The notes under the pieces: model-generated
Databases searched by the model: none
What the model was told of the DNA's origin: nothing
What the model saw: only the letters and a program-made list of their open reading frames with translations
Shown: in pieces, positions 59,101 through 64,000 of the stretch
How the letters are laid out: every line of letters begins with the position of its first letter
Position numbering within the stretch: position 1 is the stretch's first letter
Assembly: GCA_949130485.1 (NCBI GenBank)
Contig: OX422204.1
Location: forward strand, 3,504,515 to 3,568,514
DNA length: 64,000 bases
Origin: Agelas oroides
Lineage: Eukaryota > Porifera > Demospongiae > Agelasida > Agelasidae
Direction: 5' to 3'
Position numbers and translations under genes: made by a program

Positions 59101-60170
59101 TCGCAGCAATACAGGAGGGGGTGGAAGCAACACTGGTGGAGGGGGTGGAAGCAACACTGGTGGAGGGGGTGGAATCAACATTGGTGGAGGGGGTGGAAGC
59201 AACACTGATCGCCCCACTACCAGAGGAGGAACTAGTGGAGGGAATATTTGTGAGAAAACATTGTGTCTGTAAATCTATATATTAGGCACGTCTAAGAAAT
59301 TACAGATGTGATCATCAAGAGTTTAGATTACAGAAACTAAAAAGCTATATTATGGATATTCTATGGAGTTTGATGTGCATGTTACAGATCCTGTCACTAG
59401 GCACAAATGGGATCATGTGAGTGGTTAGGGTTCGAGAAGTGCTACATAGCTACATGTTGGGCTATACTGTACACCACAACATACTGGCCTTGTGTATATA
59501 TTTAAAGTTGGATATTGTTGTATACCCATAGCTAGCTACTCCCAGATCAAGCGGCTCAAGCTCAGCTTAACATGTCTGCATAGGATTGAACGTTCCATTA
59601 CTGTCAGTTGCTTGCCTTTCTGATATACTGTAAACTTGGGAGCATAAGTATGCCAGCAGTGGCGTAGCCAAGCCGGGGCACACTGGGGCACATGCCCCAG
59701 CATGTAGGGGGACAGTTATCTATGTTAACTCCGCCCACAGACCAGTCGGGCTGATGGATACAAACATTAATAGGGTACTTACATGTTCATGTGAGTACTA
59801 TACTGATTGTAGCAAAGGCTTTGATAGGTATAGTTGTATTCATAGGGTATTTGTAATTGATACAGGATACTTATACTCCCACGAGTTTACAGTCATATCC
59901 ATATAGTCCAATATAGCACTGTATGAGACATGTCCTCAGCGAGATGCTGGCATTAGCTATATTAGGCAGTGTGCATAAACTTACTCAACTCAACAATTCA
60001 AGTTAGATACATATATAAATTACCTATGAGGTCAGTGCTGTTCTTTCTCATTCTTTTTTTTGATACCAGGGGTCACAATAGGTGAGGCAATTGGTGGAAC
60101 AATTGGTGGTCTCATTACCCTTTGCTGCGTATGTGTTTGCGTCTGTTTGTGTGTTGCTGGTAACACCTGA
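35135..60170 (+). CDS. SRCR-domain membrane receptor, 7 exons, 344 aa
   Basis: Assembled exons: 35135-35186, 35273-35474, 56025-56164, 56293-56497, 57621-57763, 59058-59249, 60070-60170. All junctions use GT..AG and all phases agree (1035 nt, one stop). Residues 1-17 form a hydrophobic signal peptide (MSLSELLLLVTLSSLVQ). SRCR 1 spans about 23-131 (GRLEIYMNGRWGTIC, then ILLDNVNC) with six Cys, as in group A. SRCR 2 spans about 142-247 (GRVEVYCNGQWGTIC) with nine Cys. A GGGGSNT-repeat linker covers about 263-300. The protein ends in GTIGGLITLCCVCVCVCLCVAGNT-like hydrophobic residues (312-344). That tail is too short for signalling motifs, so a lipidated or GPI-anchored form is as likely as a single-pass one. 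SRCR receptors bind extracellular ligands, often microbial; a role here is inferred. Intron 2 spans 35475-56024. Confidence 0.85.
35475..36540. other. Intron 2, first part: no clear element
   Basis: The non-coding sequence includes GGGCCGTAGCCGG near 35610, which resembles the element end at 54472. A small palindrome, ATGGCGTAC..GTACGCCAT, lies near 35986-36008. Nothing else is recognised. Confidence 0.4.
36551..37090 (+). pseudogene. Coding minisatellite with a Y-W-x-D-P-E repeat, decayed
   Basis: Units of 45 and 60 bp, about seven copies, encode in one frame YWKDPETKRASSHA-like repeats ending near KAKLKWYRRYYAS. In the uninterrupted 159-codon frame the same DNA reads PPIPVIGRTLRKEG. The first repeat (NYWKDPEKHRASSRA) is in another phase than the rest, so the tract carries frameshifts. 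Similar tandem Y..NPEK.R.S.RA peptides are, from memory, common in cnidarian and sponge repetitive genes. Whether it belongs to a transposon or a host gene is unclear. Confidence 0.5.
37091..37865. other. Intron 2: mostly unrecognised
   Basis: No coding sequence is supported. Positions 37685-37750 are an inverted, diverged copy of about 38260-38325 (GAAGTTTGATGTTTAGATTG against CAATCTAAACATCAAACTTC-like), which lies inside the element at 38189-38383. Confidence 0.5.
37866..38680. mobile_element. Foldback element with 133-bp perfect inverted arms
   Basis: The arms at 37866-37998 and 38548-38680 are exact reverse complements of each other as far as I can read, around a 549-bp loop. The arms include GTAGGGATGG..CCATCCCTAC. 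The loop contains another element (38189-38383) and two related direct segments (CATATCTGCCATG near 38095 and CATACCTGCCATC near 38398). Confidence 0.85.
38189..38383. mobile_element. TAGTCTC-family MITE, 195 bp, with 9-bp target duplication
   Basis: The ends TAGTCTCACAAGCCAGACCC and its near-complement (GGGTCTGGCTTGCAAGACTA) are flanked by ATTCAAGAC on both sides (38180-38188 and 38384-38392). Confidence 0.88.
38701..38764. repeat. 64-bp hairpin with 36-bp perfect palindromic core
   Basis: The core at 38715-38750 is an uninterrupted palindrome centred on ATATACATGTATAT. Imperfect complementarity continues outwards to CATGATT..AATCATG. Confidence 0.85.
38815..38885. repeat. 71-bp near-perfect palindrome
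   Basis: The arms CTTAAAGTAGGC and GCCTACTTTAAG enclose TTACTGATTATCTCAGGCTG and its near-complement, with a few mismatches. No coding sense. Confidence 0.8.
38886..39883. other. Intron 2: unrecognised sequence with an (AATC)n microsatellite
   Basis: An AATC tract occurs at about 39393-39413. An ATG at 39275 leads to a GTAAGT after 38 bases, but no matching downstream exon is visible, so I do not call a gene. Confidence 0.4.
39884..40330. repeat. Tandem duplication, ~261-bp offset
   Basis: Sequence from 39884 recurs from 40145 (CAGTAGCCCAGAACCTGCAG, then GGGCACTTGGGGTAGACACC) with indels. On the minus strand both copies are open and read VVSTPSALGAQLQVLGY-like or diverged versions. I do not recognise the peptide, and coding is unproven. 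Confidence 0.6.
40352..40443. repeat. Palindromic mini-element
   Basis: GCCAGGGAT and AGTAAACAAACC on the left mirror GGTTTGTTTACT and ATCCCTGGC on the right. Confidence 0.6.
40444..40923. other. Intron 2: nothing recognised
   Basis: AT-rich sequence without open frames, long repeats or transposon ends that I can support. Confidence 0.5.
41216..41665 (+). pseudogene. Cys-rich (ZAD-like) N-terminal exon in a transposon
   Basis: From ATG 41216 the frame reads EPCHLCRRAIHDSRNRRTL, then CSELGRCRN and VCKPCFQDLEGL. This C-x2-C ... C-x2-C layout with a Leu-rich follow-up is shared by many repetitive proteins of cnidarians and sponges. A Ser/Pro/Lys-rich linker follows (two AKR[TI]AS.SPIA units). 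The frame stays open to 41779, but beyond about 41665 it is antisense to the helicase exon, so the real exon has been cut there. Confidence 0.55.
41668..41847 (-). pseudogene. RecQ-like helicase first exon fragment in a transposon
   Basis: From ATG 41847 the minus strand reads MASREWSVSEIESAV, then FGRLGYPDVRDEQLEAA and VFVSLPTGSGKSFCW. This is the region just upstream of, and including, the Walker A motif of RecQ/DEAD-type superfamily 2 helicases. Homology stops just after the motif. The open frame continuing to 41152 is antisense to the Cys-rich exon. No motif II or later is present, so no helicase activity is possible. Confidence 0.65.
41898..41929. repeat. 32-bp perfect palindrome
   Basis: CATAGATAATAGAGTC followed by its exact reverse complement, centred on GTCGAC, between the helicase exon and the right terminus of the 1033-bp element. 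Confidence 0.9.
42463..42521. mobile_element. 59-bp TAGTCTC-family mini-element with 9-bp target duplication
   Basis: TAGTCTCGCGGAGCCAGACT and its reverse complement enclose a loop of about 15 bases (around GCTTTTCGT), so the element is almost all terminal repeat. CATGCCGCC flanks it on both sides (42454-42462 and 42522-42530). Confidence 0.9.
42871..46321 (-). mobile_element. Ginger-type DNA transposon B, apparently complete
   Basis: It starts TGTCAAGTGAATATGGGC at 42871 and ends with the complement of TGTCATGAAAATAT at 46321. ACGG flanks it at 42867-42870 and 46322-46325, a 4-bp target duplication. Subterminal regions (42884-43215 and 46225-46310) are packed with GGATGCC(C/T)AT.TTCACG motifs in both orientations. 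A seven-exon gene fills the middle. It is inserted in the C-terminal coding end of the reverse transcriptase around it. Confidence 0.9.
43327..46075 (-). CDS. Ginger transposase: D,D35E integrase + Ulp1-like protease + PHD finger, 702 aa
   Basis: Exons (minus): 46075-45877, 45756-45590, 45495-45250, 45182-45051, 44980-44369, 44188-43978, 43868-43327. The 2109 nt are in phase with one stop, and the introns are 67-180 bp. It shows an HHCC finger (H92-x3-H96, C126-x2-C129); the catalytic triad D159 (GMDMIGPL), D218 (ITDQGREF) and E254 (TNGLTERF), with exactly 35 residues between D218 and E254; SPYYMLF and a GPYVIHRC (GPY/F) segment; a C48-type protease with H534, D549, Q587 and C593 (GSTDCGVF); and a C-terminal PHD finger (YCVCQLPE..CDKCSLWYHFKC). 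All key residues are present. It should cut and paste the element. The protease may act on SUMO-like or other substrates, and the PHD may read histone tails; both roles are inferred. Start chosen at MGDQEISEDL; the 44369 donor is the least certain junction (reading on gives a stop at 44294). Confidence 0.86.
46295..48838 (-). pseudogene. Reverse transcriptase with restriction-like nuclease domain, interrupted
   Basis: This frame of about 847 codons has no ATG at its open end (the first is at about 48802), as expected for 5' truncation. It carries RT motif A (LLVDATNAFNSLNR), motif B (GTTQGDPLAMAM) and motif C (VWFADDATASG). C-terminal are a Cys/His finger (CVCGHSFSVDHALSC, then RHNELRDF) and a nuclease-like ARLDISAQGF..FFDVRV, as in non-LTR elements with restriction-enzyme-like endonucleases. 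The last codons and the stop lie inside the Ginger terminus. The native C-terminal codons remain on the other side, at about 42866-42790. The core has no frameshift, so this copy is relatively young. Confidence 0.85.
49013..49400 (+). pseudogene. Ginger relic D (N-terminus joined to PHD end)
   Basis: The plus strand reads MEIDYQTIYDYISSAESVQQ and, after a frame change, KRATRNKAKKFVINDGVLHY, like the first exon of Ginger A (IRKRAKKFQLVDGVLHY). It then jumps to KCVGLERPPPKQEQWNC, like the PHD-finger end (LKCVGLQQFPAESEQWNC). Everything between is deleted. Confidence 0.7.
49482..49510. repeat. (AATC)n microsatellite
   Basis: Tandem ATCA units followed by AAATTTTATTTATG. Similar to the tract at 39393. 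Confidence 0.85.
49838..50650. repeat. ~60-bp minisatellite, about 13 copies, each with an internal inverted repeat
   Basis: Each unit contains CCTTCCCCTGG, a variable ACCCTTCTCAGAGTACA stretch, then CCAGGGGACAGACTACAT and A-rich AAGACAAACAAG. CCCCTGG and CCAGGGG within a unit are complementary, so every unit can form a hairpin. Open frames through it are incidental. Confidence 0.9.
50807..51635 (+). pseudogene. LINE ORF2 endonuclease fragment
   Basis: The plus-strand frames read YLSPANSSRGDRSTEFF, then NFFICGDFNARIG, then (after a frame change near 51010) MCVLNGRSGHEGNQYTS, GMAVVDYCLVPHEDL and LSDHSVLSW. These are motifs of the APE-type endonuclease of CR1/L2-like LINEs. The linker KPWWSLELSKLRKDLRKAL follows. 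The reverse transcriptase is missing: sequence switches near 51635 to the opposite-strand ORF1. Confidence 0.82.
51640..52478 (-). pseudogene. LINE ORF1 with PHD-like finger and coiled coil
   Basis: The minus strand from MSVINGEEDAPCQVC carries a Cys/His finger (CQVC, CCDLCDGWIHSACLGI, WWVCDGC) and a heptad-rich coiled coil (LKAEIGALASDNQALRLRLE). A Pro/Ser-rich region and a fold near VIVYLRNVPKHLSIDQVQ follow. This is the layout of ORF1 proteins of CR1/L2-clade elements. The true frame ends near 51640 (after FLKIT); the remaining codons to 51582 are antisense to the endonuclease fragment. Confidence 0.75.
52576..52665 (+). repeat. 45-bp tandem duplication
   Basis: AAGAAACAGTACAGTAGGTA at 52576 and AAGAACCAGTACAGTAGGTA at 52621 start two nearly identical 45-bp units. 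Confidence 0.9.
53088..53853. mobile_element. hAT-like element (CAGTGGCGG ends), nested
   Basis: It starts CAGTGGCGGGTCTGAAAAGG and ends CTCTGGATCCGCCACTG. GTAAC flanks both sides (53083-53087 and 53854-53858), a 5-bp target duplication. It includes the subterminal GGGGGCATGCTCCCCC motif, also seen at about 54882. No transposase frame. Confidence 0.75.
53393..53564. mobile_element. 172-bp MITE nested inside the hAT-like element
   Basis: CTATAGAGGTTCTGCA..GACGTCATCA on the left mirrors TGATGACATCACATGCAG.. AACCTCTATAG on the right. The interior is AT-rich. Confidence 0.75.
54472..54964. mobile_element. Non-autonomous DNA element with CCGTAGCCA ends
   Basis: GGGCCGTAGCCACC on the left mirrors the complement of ATGGCTACGG on the right. 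It contains GGGGGGCATGCCCCCAGACC. The two overlapping open frames (about 95 codons) match nothing I know, and coding is not claimed. Confidence 0.5.
54965..55628. other. Intron 2: unrecognised sequence and a (CTAT)n microsatellite
   Basis: A long C-run lies near 55545-55558 and CTAT/CTAC repeats at about 55577-55630. Otherwise AT-rich, with no supported gene. Confidence 0.6.
55629..55972. mobile_element. MITE with ACCGTAA..TTACGGT ends
   Basis: ACCGTAATTCGCCTTTTTTCGT on the left mirrors ACGAAAAAAAGCGATTTACGGT on the right. TTTTCGT/ACGAAAA motifs recur inside both arms. It ends about 50 bp before exon 3 of the SRCR gene. Confidence 0.75.
56498..57620. other. SRCR gene intron 4
   Basis: The intron is bounded by GTGAGT and TTTTCTGCAG. 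It contains an 18-T run (about 56518-56535), and near 57463-57525 a loose cluster of CCCTAA-like words. The open frame on the minus strand (57036-57275) is not recognised. Confidence 0.6.
57764..59057. other. SRCR gene intron 5
   Basis: The intron is bounded by GTAAGC and TCTTTCCAG. At 58378-58407 there is a hammerhead-like core word (CTGAAGA, then GGTCC-TATG-GGACC, then CAAAAC). At 58584 there is a CTCATTCCCAGGCC word related to TAGTCTC-family ends. No gene recognised. Confidence 0.5.
59110..59208 (+). repeat. 24-bp coding minisatellite in SRCR exon 6
   Basis: GGTGGAGGGGGTGGAAGCAA-type units, about four, encode the GGGGSNT linker repeats. Confidence 0.9.
59629..59893. mobile_element. MITE family M, copy 3 (SRCR intron 6)
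   Basis: ACTGTAAACTTGGGAGCATA on the left mirrors TATACTCCCACGAGTTTACAGT on the right. The interior shares CCCACAGACCAGTC, GGGCTGATGG and AGGGTACTT with copies 1 and 2. A CAGTGGCGTAGCCAAGCC stretch (about 59656-59715) looks like a further insertion. Confidence 0.75.
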
Positions 60171-61089
60171 GCTGATTTGATGGCCTGACATGCAACAACA
60201 TTAAAGTAGACATGTTCACTGATTGTAGAAAGAGGTACAATAATACATCATGCATAGTTAATTGTATCAGTAGATTATGTAGAGTAGGAGTGTGTTTTTA
60301 ATTGTAACATGTGCTCTTTTGAGCATTATGACTTAGCCTTTTCCAGATCTTGCTATAGGTTTTAGTAATTAGCTTTGTATTCACCACACATCTGTGCATG
60401 CCTTGGGAGTTTCCAGAACGTTACTATTATAGGACAATTGTTACTACTAATCCACAGTAGCATCTTACATCAACATTCAACTAAATAGGACATTTTGGGG
60501 TCCTAACTGCAAATCAAAGGTAAATATAATGCACAGGCCAGAGGAAGCAACGGACATCCATTCTGAGTGGATACAGTAAAACCTGTCTATATGTAATTGC
60601 CACCGGTCTTGATAGATTGCTTTATCCAGGTTGTTGTAGTACAACTGGGACCGCACTAGTGGCCGTGGTAAAAAGGTGGCTGCTTTAACAGTAGCACTGT
60701 TAAAAGCAGCCACTGTATTGGTTGATATCACTATGCACCTATCCCACTAATGAAATTCACCAACAAGTAGTGTAGATATTTTACACATGCAATGTAACTG
60801 TGCAGTATACGGAGACCATTGCTGTATTCGAGATGTCTTCAGAGGTAATCAAATTTCCAACTATAGGGGCAGTCTCTTTTGCCCAAACTCCATAATGACC
60901 CTCATCTACCCTACAGGAGACAGTGGAGCATAACACTGATAGTCGCTCTTTCGCTTCCGTGCATGAAGAACAAAAAATGGGGGAGGCCTGGGAATGAGCA
61001 CATTATATGATATGACTGTTTCAGGTGGTGTGAACTTATGCAATCACCTAACCCTTCATCTAATATTGAATACTTTTCTTAGGGGAATG
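60171..61089. other. SRCR 3' flank
   Basis: No AATAAA is visible close to the stop (ATTAAA occurs near 60200). At about 60576, ACAGTAAAACCTGTCTATA resembles the terminus of pogo/Tigger-like elements. TTTAACAGTAGCACTGTTAAAAG near 60684 is a short palindrome. GGCCTGGGAATGAG near 60987 is the complement of the word at 58584. No gene. Confidence 0.45.
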
Positions 61090-61412
61090 TAGTCTCGTCC
61101 CCAGACCCCACCCTCTCACGAGGAGAAACGGTCTGGTGAACCATGTCGAATTTCTTGGGCTAGTGCACGCTTTTGCAACAGTGTAACCTAGCAATGTTCA
61201 AAACATTTTGCAGAATACCCGCTCAAAATAAGTACAGATACTTGAATGGAGATCAACGAATTTTACTATTCTAAGGGAAGTGCTACGTAATAATTACTGA
61301 TCTCACAATCTCATTGGTCCTTACCACTTTTGGGTAACAAGCCCAAGAAATTCGACTTCGTTCACCAGACCGTTTCTTGCCGGGAGGCGCACGCGGGCTG
61401 GGCACAAGACTA
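61090..61412. mobile_element. TAGTCTC-family MITE, 323 bp
   Basis: The roughly 70-bp arms begin TAGTCTCGTCCCCAGACC and end GGGCACAAGACTA, with AGCCCAAGAAATTCGAC mirrored on both sides. The flanks AGGGGAATG and AGGGGAACA agree at 7 of 9 positions. Confidence 0.82.
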
Positions 61413-61450
61413 AGGGGAACATGTCCTCAGATCCACTTAGGAGTGCTAAT

Positions 61451-62918
61451 TGTTCATAAGCTTGTGAGTTTATGGTTATGTGTTGTTCCAAGGTTCCTCC
61501 CCAGCTTTTGTTGCTTACTGGACAAAACCTGTGGAGGAGCTGTTTTTAGCCTTTGTCCCAGCTATAGCTCTTATGCGGGGTCGATCTGAGAGTTTGGTAT
61601 ATAGCAAGGCTACTAGTATGTTTAAAGCACAGCAAGCTGCAGAGCTGAATCAGTACATGCAAGGATTGCTGCTTGGATCATGTTTTTTGTAGACCACACA
61701 CTGTCTTCACCCTAAATAGACTAAATATTTGCACAAACAACCACATCTCATTAACAGATAAAATAAGTAACTGTTATTCGAAGCTTACAACAATCATGAA
61801 GCAGCTATGTACTCCTGATTCAACTAAGTAGTCTACTAAAATTCAAACTCTGTCTTGTATACAGCTACCTCTAATTTGATTTGTCATAAATTTTCTTAGC
61901 AAGACTCTTCAGTTTATCAACATACTCCAGTTTATGATAGTGACCTTTGGGAACCCCTTTATACCCATGCATGGCTCCCCAGCAGGCTGCAGCAATAATT
62001 CCTGTACTGTCAGAATCACCACCATGGAGCATGCTGCGATGGCACAACTCAAACCAAGAGTCACCACTGCTCAGGAGAGCATCGTATGCAATCATTGGAG
62101 CATCATGGCCACTTGCACCACCTGTACCTGAGAAACTAAGGCTCTTGTAGAATTTATCTCGCTCAGAAATACCATATTTCTCTGGAAATGTGGGTTCTGC
62201 TTTCCCATCTAGGATTCCACGCAGTTTGAGGTAATTGGTCCACTTTTCTTTGAAGTAGCTCCAGCTCTCTTTGTTCTCCTTCACATCCCTTCCAGCATCT
62301 TGAACGTAGTCCATTGCGGTGTCCAAAGTTTGGAGTAGCCCTGCCCCCCACTCCTTGAGAGGCTTGTTCTGCACAGCATAGGAAACAAAGAGAGCAGTAG
62401 CAAGGGAGCCAAGAAACCCGGTTGGGTGGTTGTGGGACATGCGGCCAGCCTCTATGGAGACAGCAACCAAGTCATGGATCTGCTCGGGCTTCGAGTAGAA
62501 TAGACCAATAGGAGCTGAACGCATAGCAGCACCACACCCTCCTCCCTTGGGATTGAAGGGAATTACATATCCATCGGGAACTCCCGGTCTCAAGGTACGG
62601 ATGGTTGCACTACAAGTCAGTCCCGGGGCTCTCCCTGACATATCTCTCATACACTCTCTGTATTGCTTTGCAAGGGCATGGTAGAGCTCCTTGTGCGTGT
62701 CCCAGTCAGACAGAAGAGCCTCGGCAGTGGCTATGTGCATGACGGTATCGTCTGAGATCATCCAGTTCTGAGGGTTCACACTGATGCCATCCAGCCCACC
62801 TAGCTGTTCTAGCTGCTCGTGGATTCGTTCTCCAGAGCGACAGAACTCCCAGTTTCCGTTCTTGTAGCCAATGGCGTCCCCCACCCCTGCAAGTACCATG
62901 CTGGCTTCATATCTCGTC
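61451..62918 (-). repeat. Segmental duplication, copy B (parental)
   Basis: Counterpart of 25139-26637. It includes the last 349 codons of the ADPRH gene and about 420 bp of its 3' flank, but ends inside the fifth codon (an Arg in copy A), so only copy B keeps the start and upstream region. Confidence 0.93.
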
Positions 62919-62932
62919 GAGAGGTCGGCCAT
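61871..62932 (-). CDS. ADPRH: ADP-ribosylarginine hydrolase (ARH1-like), 353 aa, single exon
   Basis: The enzyme cleaves ADP-ribose from arginine side chains and so reverses mono-ADP-ribosylation, in the cytosol in other animals. The frame runs the full family length (human ARH1 is about 357 residues). It includes VLAGVGDAIGYKNG, the first metal-binding pair D61-D62 in ISDDTVMH, GRAPG, GGGCGAAMR, the SIEAGRMSHNHPTG loop, YLKLRGILDG, SGHDAPMIAYDAL, and the second pair D306/D308 in HGGDSDST. I chose the Met of MADLSTRYEAS; an upstream Met would add 20 residues without family similarity. The gene has no intron and faces the SLC35F-like gene across 157 bp. Confidence 0.93.
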   Translation of the reverse strand: MADLSTRYEASMVLAGVGDAIGYKNGNWEFCRSGERIHEQLEQLGGLDGISVNPQNWMISDDTVMHIATAEALLSDWDTHKELYHALAKQYRECMRDMSGRAPGLTCSATIRTLRPGVPDGYVIPFNPKGGGCGAAMRSAPIGLFYSKPEQIHDLVAVSIEAGRMSHNHPTGFLGSLATALFVSYAVQNKPLKEWGAGLLQTLDTAMDYVQDAGRDVKENKESWSYFKEKWTNYLKLRGILDGKAEPTFPEKYGISERDKFYKSLSFSGTGGASGHDAPMIAYDALLSSGDSWFELCHRSMLHGGDSDSTGIIAAACWGAMHGYKGVPKGHYHKLEYVDKLKSLAKKIYDKSN

Positions 62933-63089
62933 CAGTGCTAGATCGAGTCGACCCCACCCCCTTGCTGTGCCCGTACGAATAATTAGAAACAAAATATTTG
63001 AAAGGCAGTTACTCGTACTGAAGCTTGAGTCTAGAGAACAAAGAAGTGAGCTGTAAGTCGATGTTTGTTGCTCTCTTCAACCCTGAATC
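62933..63089. promoter_or_regulatory. Probable bidirectional promoter
   Basis: Only 157 bp separate the divergent starts of the ADPRH-like and SLC35F5-like genes. No TATA box is obvious in either direction. A shared promoter is inferred from spacing alone. Confidence 0.5.
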
Positions 63090-63206
63090 ATGGTGGGTTG
63101 CTGGGGGAGATTGCGAAGCTGCTCGATAAGAAAGAACCTAGTCGCTGGCGTGGCACTCCTGTTGATAGTGGACATCCTCTGGGTTGGATCTGCTGGACTT
63201 ACCAAA
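63090..63206 (+). CDS. First exon of an SLC35F5-like transporter (partial)
   Basis: ATG 63090 opens 39 codons ending in frame at a GTGAGA donor (63207). The peptide has a short basic lead (MVGCWGRLRSCSIRKN), then VAGVALLLIVDILWVGSAGL. This matches the first transmembrane helix of SLC35F-family drug/metabolite-type transporters (compare LLLVDVIWVASSELT in human SLC35F5, from memory). No further exon is recognisable before the window ends, so exon 2 must lie beyond 64000 or be too short to see. Confidence 0.65.
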
Positions 63207-64000
63207 GTGAGAAGCATGCAGGTGTAGGCGTTGTGAGTAAGATATTAGCGGTACAGTATACAGTAGGTGCTGCTGTCTCACTTGTCTGGCACCAGAGTTC
63301 ATCATCATATGCAAATCTAGGTGCATATCACCATATGAAGTTATGAACAGCAAGTTTAACTTTAACTGTTAGTTCACTTTAGGATTCCATTAGTGGAGTA
63401 TGCTGGCTAGATATGTGAAGTAAGTCATCCACTACCTTTGCTCTTTCCTCTGTTCTGGGTATGCCCATGTGCGATTAAGGTCTTTCTACGCCCTTTCTAT
63501 CCTTGATGCTACTCAATTGAGAAAAAGTTCCAGGCTCTCCCTGCCTGCACAAGTTCAGTGTTTGTGTTTCAGAGCAGGGGAGCATGGGAACGAGGCTAGT
63601 GCGTTGCAGCATTTGGCTATGACGAATGCAGTTTAATTTGGGGTGGGATAATACTCAACTCTACAGTTAATGGTGGTCCCAATATACATTAATCGTAGGG
63701 CCCCATATTTTCATTATGTACAGTACGTGTTCAGAGCTTGAAGGAGACCTGTACTCCTCCTCCTGCTCTTGTCACTTTACCAGCTCAAAACACATTAATT
63801 TCCCCATCCAACTTTGACACACCTCCATGTTAGCAAAACAACCTCTCTGTGAATGTGGGTTTGGTATTGACAAGCTCTTCAGTGACCTCTAGCTGGCTGG
63901 TTGAAGAGCTTGAGTCACTTACCTACACAACTAAATGTTGGTAAGGAGATGCTTTCTTGGCTGGTTTAACAAAAAAAAAAATACAGTATTAGTTGCTTAC
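63207..64000. other. Likely intron 1 of the SLC35F5-like gene
   Basis: No coding block recognised. At about 63583-63600 the complement of TAGCCTCGTTCCCA, a word related to the TAGTCTC-family terminus, occurs with a partial mirrored partner near 63530. Confidence 0.45.

Noticed and set aside
1-64000. tRNA or rRNA genes
   Set aside because: No cloverleaf with A/B boxes and no rRNA core sequence noticed by eye; a covariance-model scan would be needed to be sure.

Overview
The window is eukaryotic DNA, most likely from an early-branching animal, and I favour a sponge. The reasons are spliceosomal introns with GT..AG ends, animal gene families (SRCR receptor, ARH1-type ADP-ribosylarginine hydrolase, SLC35F-type transporter), very short introns and intergenic spacers, and a dense load of DNA transposons and non-LTR elements. 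The species is an inference; only the families and gene structures are read from sequence.

Layout. 1-25138 is one satellite built from a 10+10+11-bp (31-bp) cycle of CTCTAC-type decamers. It has higher-order repeats of about 2578, 1700 and 755 bp, and one inverted block near 23.7-24.75 kb. 25139-26637 is a segmental duplicate (copy A) carrying an ADPRH-like gene that has lost its start. It abuts a Ty3/gypsy element (26638-30037) cut off at the junction. 30-35 kb holds LINE debris, MITEs and a deleted Ginger-type transposon (32450-34892).

35135-60170 is one host gene that I assembled from seven exons whose phases all agree: signal peptide, two SRCR domains, a Gly-rich linker and a C-terminal hydrophobic segment, 344 residues. 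Its second intron is about 20.5 kb and is a stack of nested mobile elements. These include a poly(A)-tailed non-LTR element with a 13-bp target duplication. That element is itself split by an apparently intact 3451-bp Ginger transposon with a 4-bp target duplication. The Ginger gene encodes a D,D35E integrase fused to a Ulp1-like protease and a PHD finger. The same intron also has a 1033-bp element with a 9-bp target duplication that carries two convergent first exons (a RecQ-like helicase and a Cys-rich protein), a rearranged LINE, minisatellites and several long perfect palindromes.

61451-62918 is the second copy (copy B) of the ADPRH segment, with a complete 353-residue reading frame. It shares a 157-bp divergent intergenic region with the first exon of an SLC35F5-like gene at 63090. 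Copy B is therefore the parental locus, and copy A is a displaced duplicate about 36 kb away.
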